From Candidatus Aminicenantota bacterium (GTDB taxonomy: Bacteria; Acidobacteriota; Aminicenantia; UBA2199): 9,286 bases of DNA. The position numbers and the translations under genes were made by a program. The notes beneath the pieces are model-generated. The model ran no database searches. It was not told where the DNA came from and saw only the letters and a list, made by a program, of their open reading frames with translations. The first letter of the stretch is position 1. Every line of letters begins with the position of its first letter. Shown here piece after piece: positions 1 to 8,600 of this stretch. The stretch spans positions 1-9,286 of the forward strand of contig JAUXFB010000024.1 of the NCBI GenBank assembly GCA_030620255.1, written 5' to 3'.

Positions 1-1111
1 AAAGATTTAATTTTTCAGCTTGTTCGCAAAAACCATATGGAGCATTTAATTTTCCAGTTCTGAAAAAATTATTAGCAACACATGTTCCCAAACAGAAATC
101 TTTGTGAATACAATTTTTACAAATACCTTCAAGTTTTTCTGGTATTTGTCTCCGTAAAAGTGTTAGACCCGCACTTTTACACCATACTTCTTTTAGATTA
201 TTATCCTTCATATGACCATATATCAACTCAGGAACAGTAGTACCAATACCACACAAGGATAGCTCTCCTCCTGATAACATACCAAGAATATTTAATACAT
301 TACATTTCCCAAGATTTTTTTTTAAAAACCTTTTGATGGGATAAAAAGCAAATGGGATATCAAAAAATATATTTATTTTGCTCTCAGGCACCAATTCCTT
401 TTCTACTTTTTTGTATAATTTTATGATTTCAGAAATTTCTAATCCCTGTTCATGAGCAAATGTATCACCACGGCCTACTTCCTGAACATGGTTAAATTTT
501 ACAGACCCACATCCTGTTTTTTGAGCAAGTTTAACAACATCTTTCATTTCAGAAACATTTCCTTTATGCAGGGTGCATATAAGCTGTGGACGAAATCCTG
601 CTTTAACAAGGTGTTTTATACCATCAATAGCCTGGTTAAAACATCCTTTAACACCCCTTAGATCCTCATGTGTTTTTGCGCAGGCTCCGTCAATACTTAC
701 GGAAATAAAGGGTTTTTTCTTATCAGCTGCTAAAAATTCCGCCATTTCTTCATCTATCAAAATACCATTGGTTTCTATAGGACATGATAACTTCTCTTCT
801 CTGATAATAGTAAGAATCTCTTTAAATTGAGGATGGAGTAATGGTTCTCCTCCAGTGAGTTTAACAGAACCGAGTCCTAAGGGTTTTGCCTGAATAATTG
901 CCTTTTTCACATATTCAGGATTAACAAACTTTCCATTTTCTGGATTCTGTTGAAATTCCGGAGCAATCCAGCAGTGTTTGCATGCAAGATTGCAGGAACC
1001 TGAAATATATAGATATAAAGATGTTAAAGGGGGAATTCCCTTTGGCAGATCTAATTTTGTTTTTTTTTGTCTTGAGGTTTTATCTATATTATTTTCAGTT
1101 TCACAGGGCAT
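1..1111 (-). CDS. scmF: Radical SAM/SPASM peptide-modifying enzyme, ScmF-like (3' end beyond the window)
   Basis: This gene runs off the left edge; 370 codons are present without a stop and probably only the last few residues are missing. Seen: a radical SAM CX3CX2C site at Cys40, Cys44, Cys47 (SCNLACKHC), a GGEP SAM-binding motif at about 87-90, SIDGA at 139-143, and a C-terminal SPASM domain with Cys270, Gly282-X4-Cys287, Cys331-X2-Cys334-X5-Cys340-X3-Cys344 and Cys362, which would ligate two auxiliary [4Fe-4S] clusters. Known for the family: such enzymes cleave SAM to a 5'-deoxyadenosyl radical and modify ribosomal peptides. The N-terminal stretch LPKGIPPLTSLYLYISGSCN matches my memory of SynChlorMet ScmF proteins, but no search was run. 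The ATG at 1111-1109 lies inside the end of the preceding rSAM gene (11-bp overlap), with a strong GGAGGA site 4 bases upstream, so translation is probably coupled. Substrate and reaction are unknown. Two A9 runs occur in the coding strand. Confidence 0.9.
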   Translation of the reverse strand, partial: MPCETENNIDKTSRQKKTKLDLPKGIPPLTSLYLYISGSCNLACKHCWIAPEFQQNPENGKFVNPEYVKKAIIQAKPLGLGSVKLTGGEPLLHPQFKEILTIIREEKLSCPIETNGILIDEEMAEFLAADKKKPFISVSIDGACAKTHEDLRGVKGCFNQAIDGIKHLVKAGFRPQLICTLHKGNVSEMKDVVKLAQKTGCGSVKFNHVQEVGRGDTFAHEQGLEISEIIKLYKKVEKELVPESKINIFFDIPFAFYPIKRFLKKNLGKCNVLNILGMLSGGELSLCGIGTTVPELIYGHMKDNNLKEVWCKSAGLTLLRRQIPEKLEGICKNCIHKDFCLGTCVANNFFRTGKLNAPYGFCEQAEKLNL

Positions 1112-2222
1112 CTATTCCTCCAGTTTCCTTTTTAAATTCTCTATAACAGTCTTCAGGGTTTGCCCTGTTAAAATCACCTGTTAATTGATGAGCAAGTCCA
1201 GGGCAGCTGCCATTGCAATATTGATTCCATTCACAATCCTCACATCCCGGGACCTCATTCATAGGAATATTGCGGCGGTTTCGAATATCCCACATAATTT
1301 TATTATTCTGCCAGATATCTTTTATTGAATCTGTAAGTATATTTCCAAGCTTTAATCCCGGAAGCATGCAGCAGGGAACAATGGTACCGTCATGCAGGAT
1401 ATCTATTTTTGAGAAAACACAGCCGCAAGCAGTTAAATACCCCATTTGCCATGTTTTTGATTTTTCACCGGTTTTTTTAGCATGCTCCATTTCAGCATAC
1501 ATCTTTGCCTTTGCTTGAGGTCCTGCTTGAGCATTTAAACGGCCTGGGTATCTCTTCAAAAGTTTTTCAATTATGCGCATTGCTTCAAGTTTTTCTTTAT
1601 TTGTCAGAGACATAGATGCCTCATTTCTACATCCTGAACCTATTGGCATTGCTTCATTGTTGCCGAAACTATTTAATTTGATGTCTTCAAGTAGTAAATA
1701 AGCAATATTCTCAAGGTCATAAAGGTTATGGCGATTGATTGTTGTGCGCACAACAACAGGATATCCAGACTCTTTTAATAGTCTGAGAGCTTTAATTGCT
1801 CTGTCAAAACTGTTTGGTCTGCTTTTATTGTGTATCTCAGCACATGATCCATCTATGGATATTTGAATATAATCAAGGCGAATTCTTCGTTTACCCTTTT
1901 CAAATTTTTTGAGTATATTTTCATTGATTAATGTACCATTACTCAAGATGTTGTAGCGCATATTATTGGATATAACTCCATCTATTAATTCAAAAAGATC
2001 AGCACGGATAAAAGCTTCTCCACCGGTCAAACTGACATCCATTATATTTAACTCTTTAAGCTTTTTAAAAAAGTTCAGCCACTGTTCTGTACCCAGATCT
2101 TTTAATCCCTCCATTTCATTTGCATAAAAACAGTATTTGCATTTCAGATTGCATTTACCTGTTATTGATATACTAACTGTTTTTGGAGTGGGTATTATAT
2201 GAAAATTGTTTTTTACTATCAT
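1101..2222 (-). CDS. scmE: Radical SAM/SPASM peptide-modifying enzyme, ScmE-like
   Basis: A 373-residue cytoplasmic enzyme. Seen: radical SAM cluster site CX3CX2C at Cys24, Cys28, Cys31 (KCNLKCKYC), GGE at 67-69, LSNGT at 93-97, SIDGS at 122-126, and a full SPASM pattern: Cys268 (or Cys266), Gly279-X4-Cys284, Cys327-X2-Cys330-X5-Cys336-X3-Cys340, and Cys359. Known for the family: SPASM enzymes such as PqqE and sactipeptide maturases build C-C or C-S crosslinks in ribosomal peptides using two extra Fe-S clusters. The segments around 85-97 (NNMRYNILSNGT), 163-180 and 227-245 (PGRLNAQAGP), and the ending, match my memory of SynChlorMet ScmE. The start ATG directly follows the stop of the PqqD-like gene with no gap; an AGGAA site sits inside that gene's end. 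The double cysteine at 284-285 and the CGC at 266-268 leave cluster ligand assignment open. The peptide substrate is not in this window. Confidence 0.92.
   Translation of the reverse strand: MIVKNNFHIIPTPKTVSISITGKCNLKCKYCFYANEMEGLKDLGTEQWLNFFKKLKELNIMDVSLTGGEAFIRADLFELIDGVISNNMRYNILSNGTLINENILKKFEKGKRRIRLDYIQISIDGSCAEIHNKSRPNSFDRAIKALRLLKESGYPVVVRTTINRHNLYDLENIAYLLLEDIKLNSFGNNEAMPIGSGCRNEASMSLTNKEKLEAMRIIEKLLKRYPGRLNAQAGPQAKAKMYAEMEHAKKTGEKSKTWQMGYLTACGCVFSKIDILHDGTIVPCCMLPGLKLGNILTDSIKDIWQNNKIMWDIRNRRNIPMNEVPGCEDCEWNQYCNGSCPGLAHQLTGDFNRANPEDCYREFKKETGGIDAL
1116..1121 (-). promoter_or_regulatory. Ribosome binding site of the ScmF-like gene
   Basis: Read on the minus strand, GGAGGA is followed by ATAG and then the ATG at 1111. 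The site lies inside the last codons of the upstream radical SAM gene, whose TGA is at 1103-1101. This decides the ScmF start and supports reinitiation or coupled translation. Confidence 0.8.
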
Positions 2223-2528
2223 TTATTCCTGTTGATCTTTAATAATTCCTATAAATCCGGACTCTTTCATTTCATTTATAAATAATTTTACCTGTTCTGC
2301 AGCTTTATCATCAGGCACTTGATCAAAGGAATTTTTTAGAGCTTTAATGATATTAACAATATTATGCTTTTTTTCACATAATTTCCAGATAAAAAGGCCT
2401 GTTGTATTAAGTACTTTTATCTGGTTTGTATCCGGATTAAAAAGTAGGGCTCCATCAATATCCTCTTCTCTAAGAACTACATCCGGGTTTTTGATATATT
2501 CAATTAAATCCTCATTTTTCGTTCTCAT
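2223..2528 (-). CDS. scmD: PqqD-like peptide-binding protein (RiPP recognition element), ScmD-like
   Basis: A 101-residue soluble protein of the PqqD fold. Seen: residues 17-31 (VVLREEDIDGALLFN) form the beta-hairpin start; NPDT, then LNTTGLFIWKL at 40-50 is the typical PqqD helix signature; the rest (about 55-95) gives the remaining helices of the winged-helix fold, with conserved acidic and hydrophobic spacing (IIKALKNSFDQVPDD). Known for the family: PqqD-like proteins bind the leader of a precursor peptide and deliver it to a radical SAM enzyme. The wording VVLREE...LLFNPDT and GLFIWKL resembles SynChlorMet ScmD. It is the first gene of a three-gene unit and is followed without gap by the ScmE-like gene, so it probably serves both radical SAM enzymes. 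The start is chosen from AAGGAGT about 5 bases upstream of the ATG. No precursor peptide is encoded between it and its promoter. Confidence 0.87.
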   Translation of the reverse strand: MRTKNEDLIEYIKNPDVVLREEDIDGALLFNPDTNQIKVLNTTGLFIWKLCEKKHNIVNIIKALKNSFDQVPDDKAAEQVKLFINEMKESGFIGIIKDQQE

Positions 2529-2533
2529 CTATA

Positions 2534-2540
2534 CTCCTTA
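2534..2540 (-). promoter_or_regulatory. Ribosome binding site of the ScmD-like gene
   Basis: Read on the minus strand, TAAGGAGT followed by ATAG and ATG (2528-2526). It is a strong Shine-Dalgarno match at good spacing and fixes the start of the cassette's first gene. Confidence 0.75.
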
Positions 2541-2545
2541 GTTGC

Positions 2546-2569
2546 AAAAAATTAATAAACCCAATTAAT
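2546..2569 (-). terminator. Weak AT-only hairpin followed by a U-run in the scm leader
   Basis: On the minus strand, ATTAAT (2569-2564), a 7-base loop, ATTAAT (2556-2551), and a short T-run to 2546. It lies downstream of the predicted scm promoter and upstream of the scmD ribosome site. It could be a poor terminator for the efflux operon or a leader structure, but six A:T pairs are barely stable and may be chance in such AT-rich DNA. Confidence 0.2.
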
Positions 2570-2589
2570 AATATTTTAAAGTTATGTAA

Positions 2590-2617
2590 ATTATATAATA
2601 CAATATATTAATGTCAA
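2590..2617 (-). promoter_or_regulatory. Consensus sigma70-type promoter of the scmDEF cassette
   Basis: Read on the minus strand: -35 TTGACA at 2617-2612, a 16-bp spacer, and -10 TATAAT at 2595-2590. Both hexamers are perfect consensus matches. Transcription should start near 2583, giving a 5' leader of about 55 bases before the scmD ATG. The -35 box overlaps the TGA stop codon (2616-2614) of the second RND permease. AT-rich DNA gives TATAAT easily by chance, but a perfect TTGACA at near-ideal spacing just ahead of a gene start is much less likely. No operator or regulator site was recognised. Confidence 0.75.
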
Positions 2618-5600
2618 GTTTCAGAAATATGTTTTTGTTTGATCGTAAATTTCTGTAGTTTGTAGAATAAGTAGTAAAAAATAGGGAGTATGAATAATAT
2701 AAGTAATGCTGATGTTGTTAAACCTCCAATAGTGCACAGAGCAAGAGAAGACCATATATCTGTTTTCCCTGGTTTTTGAAATAAGATTAAGGGAATCATC
2801 CCAAAAACTGTTGTTGAGGTTGTCATAAATATTGGTCTGATTCTTTCTTTAGTTCCAATTATTATTGATTTGATAATATCTGTTGAATTTTTCAGGTGTC
2901 TATTAATATTATCAATTAAGATGATTGCATTGTTTACAACTATTCCTGAAAGAAGAATTACTCCTATATAAGCAGATGAATCAAAGTTGTAATCCATAAT
3001 GATAAATGCCCAGAAAACTCCGATTAAAGCAAGTGGGATTGAGAGCATGATCAATAGAGGTTGTAAAAAATTTTCATACAAAATTCCTAAAATCAGGTAG
3101 ATCAAAAATAGGGAAAGTATTATTGCAAAATTTAGCTGACTTTCCTCCTCTTCACTCATTAAAAACCTTCTTTCCTCAAGGCTCTTTTTAAAACCCGGGG
3201 GAACTTTTAGATTATTGTATAATGTTTTATGGTATTTATCCCCACTTTTTGAAGATCCTAAATAATCCCAATTTATACTTGCAATATACTCTTGATTTTC
3301 TCGCCCGATTCCTCCTTTTTGCATTGTGAACCCAATATCCACAACATCCTTTAATCTAAATGGAATACCTTCTGAAGTCTCAAAATTCATATTTAAAATA
3401 TCATCAAGTTCAAGCTTTTTTACATCAGATGATTTAATCTCTACAAATATTTCTTTATCATTAAATTTTATTTTCTGAAGACCTGAGCGTTCTCTTAATA
3501 CAGAAGATATCAAATTTGAAAGATATTTGGGTGATATTTTGTAGATTTTTAATTTTTCCATATCTGGTTTAAATGAATAATATTTTTCTTTTCCTCCCCA
3601 TGTCATACGAGTGTCTGTGTTGATCTCAACTTCCTTAATTCTCCTGTGATTTAATAAAGATTTTTTTATTTTATTTGTAAAATTAAGTAATTTTTCCAGG
3701 TTATAACCCTTAATTTGAATTGAATAGGGGAGAAAAGAGCCAATATTTGGATAATAATGATAACCTTCTGGATCAAATCCTCGAACTCCTACTCCAATTC
3801 CTGCAAGGTTTGTTGCCAATGCAATCAATTCCTGTTTTAGTTGATATGGGTAGGGTGAAAATTCAATCTCTTCCGGGAATGTAATAGAAACATTAGCGTA
3901 TCTGAAATTCGAGTATATATGAGTTATGATCTCTTTTTTATAGGGTTTTGATAATGCAATCTTTTCAAATTTTAATATTGTATCTTTAATATCTTTAAAC
4001 TCAGCACCTGAAGGGAAATATAATCCAACAGATAGCATTTCTTTATGGTACCAGCTGAAGAATCTCCCAAAAGAGACCTCTTCTTTGAAGTGAGTGTAGG
4101 AAAAAATAAATATGATAATAACAGGTAAAATTACTGTAAGGGGATATTTCAAAACAAAAGGGAAAAAGCTTCCAGTTTTAATGCGTGCTCTGTTTTTATT
4201 GATTTTTATTTCGATTCTTGCACTTAAAGAGGGTATAAGTATAAAAGAGACAATTATTGATGATACTAAAGATATTGCAATAACATATGAGAGTGGTAAA
4301 TAATAGACTTTTAATCTTCCTTGAAAGTATGTGAAAGAGAAAAAAACGATTATTGTTGTTATTGTTGAAGATAATACTGGTAAAAAAACTACCCTTGCTC
4401 CTTTAACAGCTGCATCTTTAAGATTAAAACCTCTTTCTCTGTGTCTTAAAATACTATCAAAAACAACAACTGCATTGTCAACAAATAGCCCGAAACCCAG
4501 AGCTAAACCTGATAAAGTTAAAATATTCAAGGGTATTTTTAATATATAAATTACAGTAAAAGTAGTAAATACTGAGAAGAAAACAGAGGAGAATATTAAT
4601 AATGAGGATTTAATGTCTCTAACAACAATAATTAATATTATAAATATAATTATTAATATAAGTGAAGCAATTTTAATGAGCTTTGTCAGGTTCTGTTTTA
4701 ATTCTTTACTCTCATCCTGCTGAATTACAAATTCAACTCTATTTTTTAATTTATTTGCAAGTTGTTGGAGTTTAGTCCTTAATCTTTTTGCTATTAAGAG
4801 AGAGCTTATATTTCTTTCTTTGTATATTGTAAATCCAATAACAGGCATTCCTTGAAATCTCATCTCATTACTCAATTCCTGATAACCGAAAAATACATGT
4901 GCAATTTCTTTTAATAATATTTCTTTTTTCCCAAATTTTGTAATTACAATGTTCTGTATATCTTGAATTGTTTTAGGGTTCTCAGATAATGCTAAGGTTA
5001 TTTCCTTTAATTCTTTTTTCATAGATATGGATTGAATATTATAAAAATTTTGTCTTAATCTATAATAAATGTAATCTAATGAAATTTTGAATTTTTTCAA
5101 TTTATCCATATTGGTTTGGATCTTTATTTCTGGTTCAATTCCGCCTCTAAGCGCCACCCTTTCTATACCTGGTATTGATTTTAAATATGGTTCTATCTCC
5201 TTTTCAGCAATTTTTTTTAAATTATAAATTGAGTAATTCCCAATTACACCTATTGTAAAGAATGGTTTTTTCTTGAAGTCATCAGGTACATGTGTTTCAA
5301 TACTTGGCTTTTGAACCTGAACAGGGAGGTTTTTTTGAAGTTTGTTTAATCTTTCTCTAAGGATCACATTTGCAAAATCCATTCTAGTATTTCTGTTAAA
5401 TTCAATTTCAAGTTCTCCGTTTCCTTGAGTTGCCCTGCTTTTTAGTTTTGAGATTCCCTTTATTTGCATTATTTCTTCTTCTGCAGGTAAAAGCACTTTA
5501 TCCAACATTGTATCAGGGCTTGCACCGCTCCATAAATATTTTACATTTAAAGAGGGTAAATCTTCCTCTGGAACAAGCTCAATAGGTGTGTTTTTAATTG

Positions 5601-5673
5601 AGTAGAATCCCAATAGTATAATAATTGTAAAAAAGATAATTGCAAGAACAGGACGATCGATTATCTTGTTCAT
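2614..5673 (-). CDS. RND efflux permease, second of a tandem pair
   Basis: A 1019-residue inner-membrane proton-driven transporter of the AcrB/MdtBC type, at the normal family length. Seen: TM1 at about 8-28, a large periplasmic domain (about 30-330), TM2-TM6 at about 333-483, a short 24-residue cytoplasmic link, TM7 at about 507-527, a second periplasmic domain (about 530-847), and TM8-TM12 at about 848-1005. In TM4, GLFVDNAVVVFDS places Asp399-Asn400 where AcrB has the Asp407-Asp408 proton relay. In TM10, GIVVNNAIILID has Asn914 in place of AcrB Lys940. This Asp-Asn/Asn-Asn version is common in RND proteins outside the classical drug-efflux group, so it does not imply inactivity. The gene starts 11 bp after the first permease, with AAGGGA as ribosome site inside the gap, so they form one operon. 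The substrate cannot be told from sequence. The coding DNA is very AT-rich. Confidence 0.93.
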   Translation of the reverse strand: MNKIIDRPVLAIIFFTIIILLGFYSIKNTPIELVPEEDLPSLNVKYLWSGASPDTMLDKVLLPAEEEIMQIKGISKLKSRATQGNGELEIEFNRNTRMDFANVILRERLNKLQKNLPVQVQKPSIETHVPDDFKKKPFFTIGVIGNYSIYNLKKIAEKEIEPYLKSIPGIERVALRGGIEPEIKIQTNMDKLKKFKISLDYIYYRLRQNFYNIQSISMKKELKEITLALSENPKTIQDIQNIVITKFGKKEILLKEIAHVFFGYQELSNEMRFQGMPVIGFTIYKERNISSLLIAKRLRTKLQQLANKLKNRVEFVIQQDESKELKQNLTKLIKIASLILIIIFIILIIVVRDIKSSLLIFSSVFFSVFTTFTVIYILKIPLNILTLSGLALGFGLFVDNAVVVFDSILRHRERGFNLKDAAVKGARVVFLPVLSSTITTIIVFFSFTYFQGRLKVYYLPLSYVIAISLVSSIIVSFILIPSLSARIEIKINKNRARIKTGSFFPFVLKYPLTVILPVIIIFIFSYTHFKEEVSFGRFFSWYHKEMLSVGLYFPSGAEFKDIKDTILKFEKIALSKPYKKEIITHIYSNFRYANVSITFPEEIEFSPYPYQLKQELIALATNLAGIGVGVRGFDPEGYHYYPNIGSFLPYSIQIKGYNLEKLLNFTNKIKKSLLNHRRIKEVEINTDTRMTWGGKEKYYSFKPDMEKLKIYKISPKYLSNLISSVLRERSGLQKIKFNDKEIFVEIKSSDVKKLELDDILNMNFETSEGIPFRLKDVVDIGFTMQKGGIGRENQEYIASINWDYLGSSKSGDKYHKTLYNNLKVPPGFKKSLEERRFLMSEEEESQLNFAIILSLFLIYLILGILYENFLQPLLIMLSIPLALIGVFWAFIIMDYNFDSSAYIGVILLSGIVVNNAIILIDNINRHLKNSTDIIKSIIIGTKERIRPIFMTTSTTVFGMIPLILFQKPGKTDIWSSLALCTIGGLTTSALLILFILPIFYYLFYKLQKFTIKQKHISET

Positions 5674-5684
5674 AGTTCCCTTTT

Positions 5685-8600
5685 TTATTTCCTTTCTTCT
5701 TTTTTGATCTTTTTTTTCTCTTTAAGTTCCTCTAATATCTCATAAAATACAGGAATAAGAATTAGAGTAAGTAAAGTTGTAAATATAAGGCCTCCAATAA
5801 TAACAACTGCAAGAGAGTGTTGAAGTTCCGATCCTGTTTGTTTCATCATTGCCATTGGAATAAGACCAGATATTGTTGTAAAAGTGGTCATTAAAATGGG
5901 TCTTAATCTTACTTTAGATGCTCTTATTATTGCTTCTCTTATTTTCCAGCCCTGTTTTCTCAATTGGTTTGAATATTCTATTTTTACAATAGCATCATTA
6001 ACCCCGATCCCTATTAAAACTAAAATACCTATTCCAGAAATGATATTTAAGGAGTTCCCGGAAATTAAAAGGAAGAGGAAAGCTCCAATAGCTCCCATTG
6101 GCACAGTGAGCATAATTATAAAAGGTTGGACTAGATTTTCAAATTTAGCTGCCATTATCATATAAACAAGAATAATTGCAAGAAATATGGCTTGTTCTAA
6201 AGAATCGAAGGCCTTTTTTCTTTCTTCTTTTTCACCGGAAAATATAAATCTTGTATTAACTGGAAGTTCAATATCTTCAAGCTTTTTTTCAGCTTTTTTT
6301 ATAACATTATCAAGCCTTGCGCCTTTAACTTCCCCTGAGATCAAAAAGTATCTTTCTTGTGACTCTCTTGATATTTCTTTTATTGATGGAAGTTCTTTTA
6401 CATAAATCAGATCTCTTAAGTAATAAGAGTTATTCTTAATTGAGATTGGAATAGATAATAGTTGATTGATTCCCATTATGCCTGTGATAGGAACTCTGAC
6501 AAATATATCGTAGCTTTTTTGATATTTTTTCAACTCTCCTGCTCTTTGTCCTCTAACTGCTTGATTTATGAAATTTGCTACCTCCCTCTTTGTTATATTA
6601 AGTTGATTTAAAATGGCTTGTTTGAATTTGATATTAAATAGAGGCTTCCCTTTAGAATAGGTTGATTTAAGGTCAAACAGACCTTTAAGATTTTTTATTC
6701 TTGAAGATATTAAATTTACTGCTTTTCTGCCTTCTTTTATATCTTCATAAAAAACTTTTATTTGAAAATTCTCTCCACTTGTTGACAGGTATTGTGATAG
6801 AGTGTTTTTTTCAAGGAAAATGGAAAAATTTAACAGATCTTCTTGTTTTAAGATTACTCTTGTTTTGTTCATTATATCAGAGCGGAATTTATGAGATTTG
6901 CATTTTACTAAATAGTGTATGCTGTTTACTGAGAAATCTTCGCTTCTTGCAGCAAATTTTGATACTGCACCTGATTCTGTATATACAAAATCAACGCCTT
7001 TTATACTTGAAAGTTTTTTTTCGATTTTAGAAGCAATTATATTGGTTTCTTCAAACCCGTATATTGGGGAGGTATTTGCTTTGATTTCAAATTTTGAGCT
7101 TTCAGGGGTAGGTAGTAGCTCTTTCTTCAAAATTAAAAATGTTGCAAAAATAGATAATATAACTATCAAGCATATCCAAAGAGCAATGATTTTTTTATTC
7201 ATTACCTTTTCAAGGATTTTATGATAATAAATATCAAAATTTTCATATAAAACATTAAACCATCTGAAAATTGGTTTTAGTAAAAATTCTAAGGAAATTA
7301 TTAAATATTTAAATAAGTATTTAAATATACTATATATTCCAGCAATAATAAAATATAAGATATTTCCGATAATTTTAAAGGGAACTAGTAATATGAAGTT
7401 TATCCATTGTAAAGGAAAGTAAAACCATTTTTTACTTGTCTCTTTTTCAGAATCTTTATAAGAGTCTAATTTAAATGCTTTTTTGAATACTGAAATAGCA
7501 GGAAGAAGAGTTACTGCAACAATTAATGATGAAATAAGTGAAAATGAAACAGTAAGTGCCTGGTCTCTAAATAATTTTCCTGTTATACCATAAAGATAAA
7601 TAACTGGAATAAAAATAGATATAGTTGTAAATGTTGATGCAGTTATTGCTCCACTTACCTCTTTTGTCCCGTGAATAATAGAAGGTATGAGCTTTTTATC
7701 GTCTCTATGCCTATGAATGGATTCAAGAACAATAATGGAATTATCCACAAACATACCTACACCAAGAACCAATCCGCCCAATGACATGATATTAAGATTG
7801 ACTTTAAAAAAGTACATAAGAACAAAAGTCGAAATAACTGATACAGGAATAACTGTTGAAACGAGAATTGGATCCCTGAAATTTTGTAGAAATAGAAGAA
7901 GTACAAAAAATGCAAGTAATGCTCCAAGGTAGAGAGAATACTTCAAAGAATTGATTGAAGAGGTGATAAGTTCAGCTTCTTTTGCTATTACGGAAAATTC
8001 AAGGTCTTTGAACTCTTTTTCCATATCTAAGAGACATTGCTCTGCTGTGATTGTTGCACTCACAGTATTTCCAGCTGATTCTCTATATATTAAGAGAGCT
8101 ATAGATTCAGATGAATTAAATCTTATATCCCCCTGTTTTATTTTATTTTTATAGAAAGCTTTTCCAATATCTTTAATTAAAACATTTCTGTTTTTTAATT
8201 TTGTTACTACAATTTCATCAATTTGCTCAGGGGTTCTAATTTCACTTTCTATTTTAAGGGTGTATTTAAACTTATCTTTTTTTACTGTTCCTCCGCTTTG
8301 GAAAATATTATTATTTTTTATTGCAGAAATAACAGTATCTAAATTAGTACCTATGTTTTTTATTTTTTCTGGATCAATCTCAACTGAAATTTCTTCTTCA
8401 TTTCCACCTCTGATCTCAACTCTTGCAATACCTTCAACCTGTTCTAATCTTGGTTTAATTATGAATTCAGCTGTTTCTTTGAGGTTTTTCATATCCAGTG
8501 TCTTACTTTTCAATATAGTAGTGATTATTGGAGATGAAGATGGATCCCATTCAAGTATGATGGGAGGTTCGCAGTCTTCAGGAAGTATCCTTCTCATCTC

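Noticed and set aside
452..830. Plus-strand ORFs of 69 and 85 codons, looked at as possible small peptide genes
   Set aside because: They lie antisense within the ScmF-like gene, whose minus-strand frame carries clear family motifs throughout. They have no recognisable product and are shadow frames.
2529..2613. Possible tiny precursor peptide gene just upstream of scmD
   Set aside because: The 85-bp gap is filled by promoter, leader and ribosome site; no start codon with a ribosome site and open frame of useful length is visible on either strand.
5710..5717. Run of eight T near the end of the first permease, considered as a terminator tail
   Set aside because: On the coding strand it is a run of A within the Lys-rich C-terminal tail, with no stable stem beside it, and the next permease starts 11 bp after the stop.
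7299..7335. AT-rich near-palindromic repeat with TATTTAAATA units, considered as a repeat or binding site
   Set aside because: It codes in frame for the repeated FKYLFKYL residues of the RND permease linker, which explains it without a separate DNA function.
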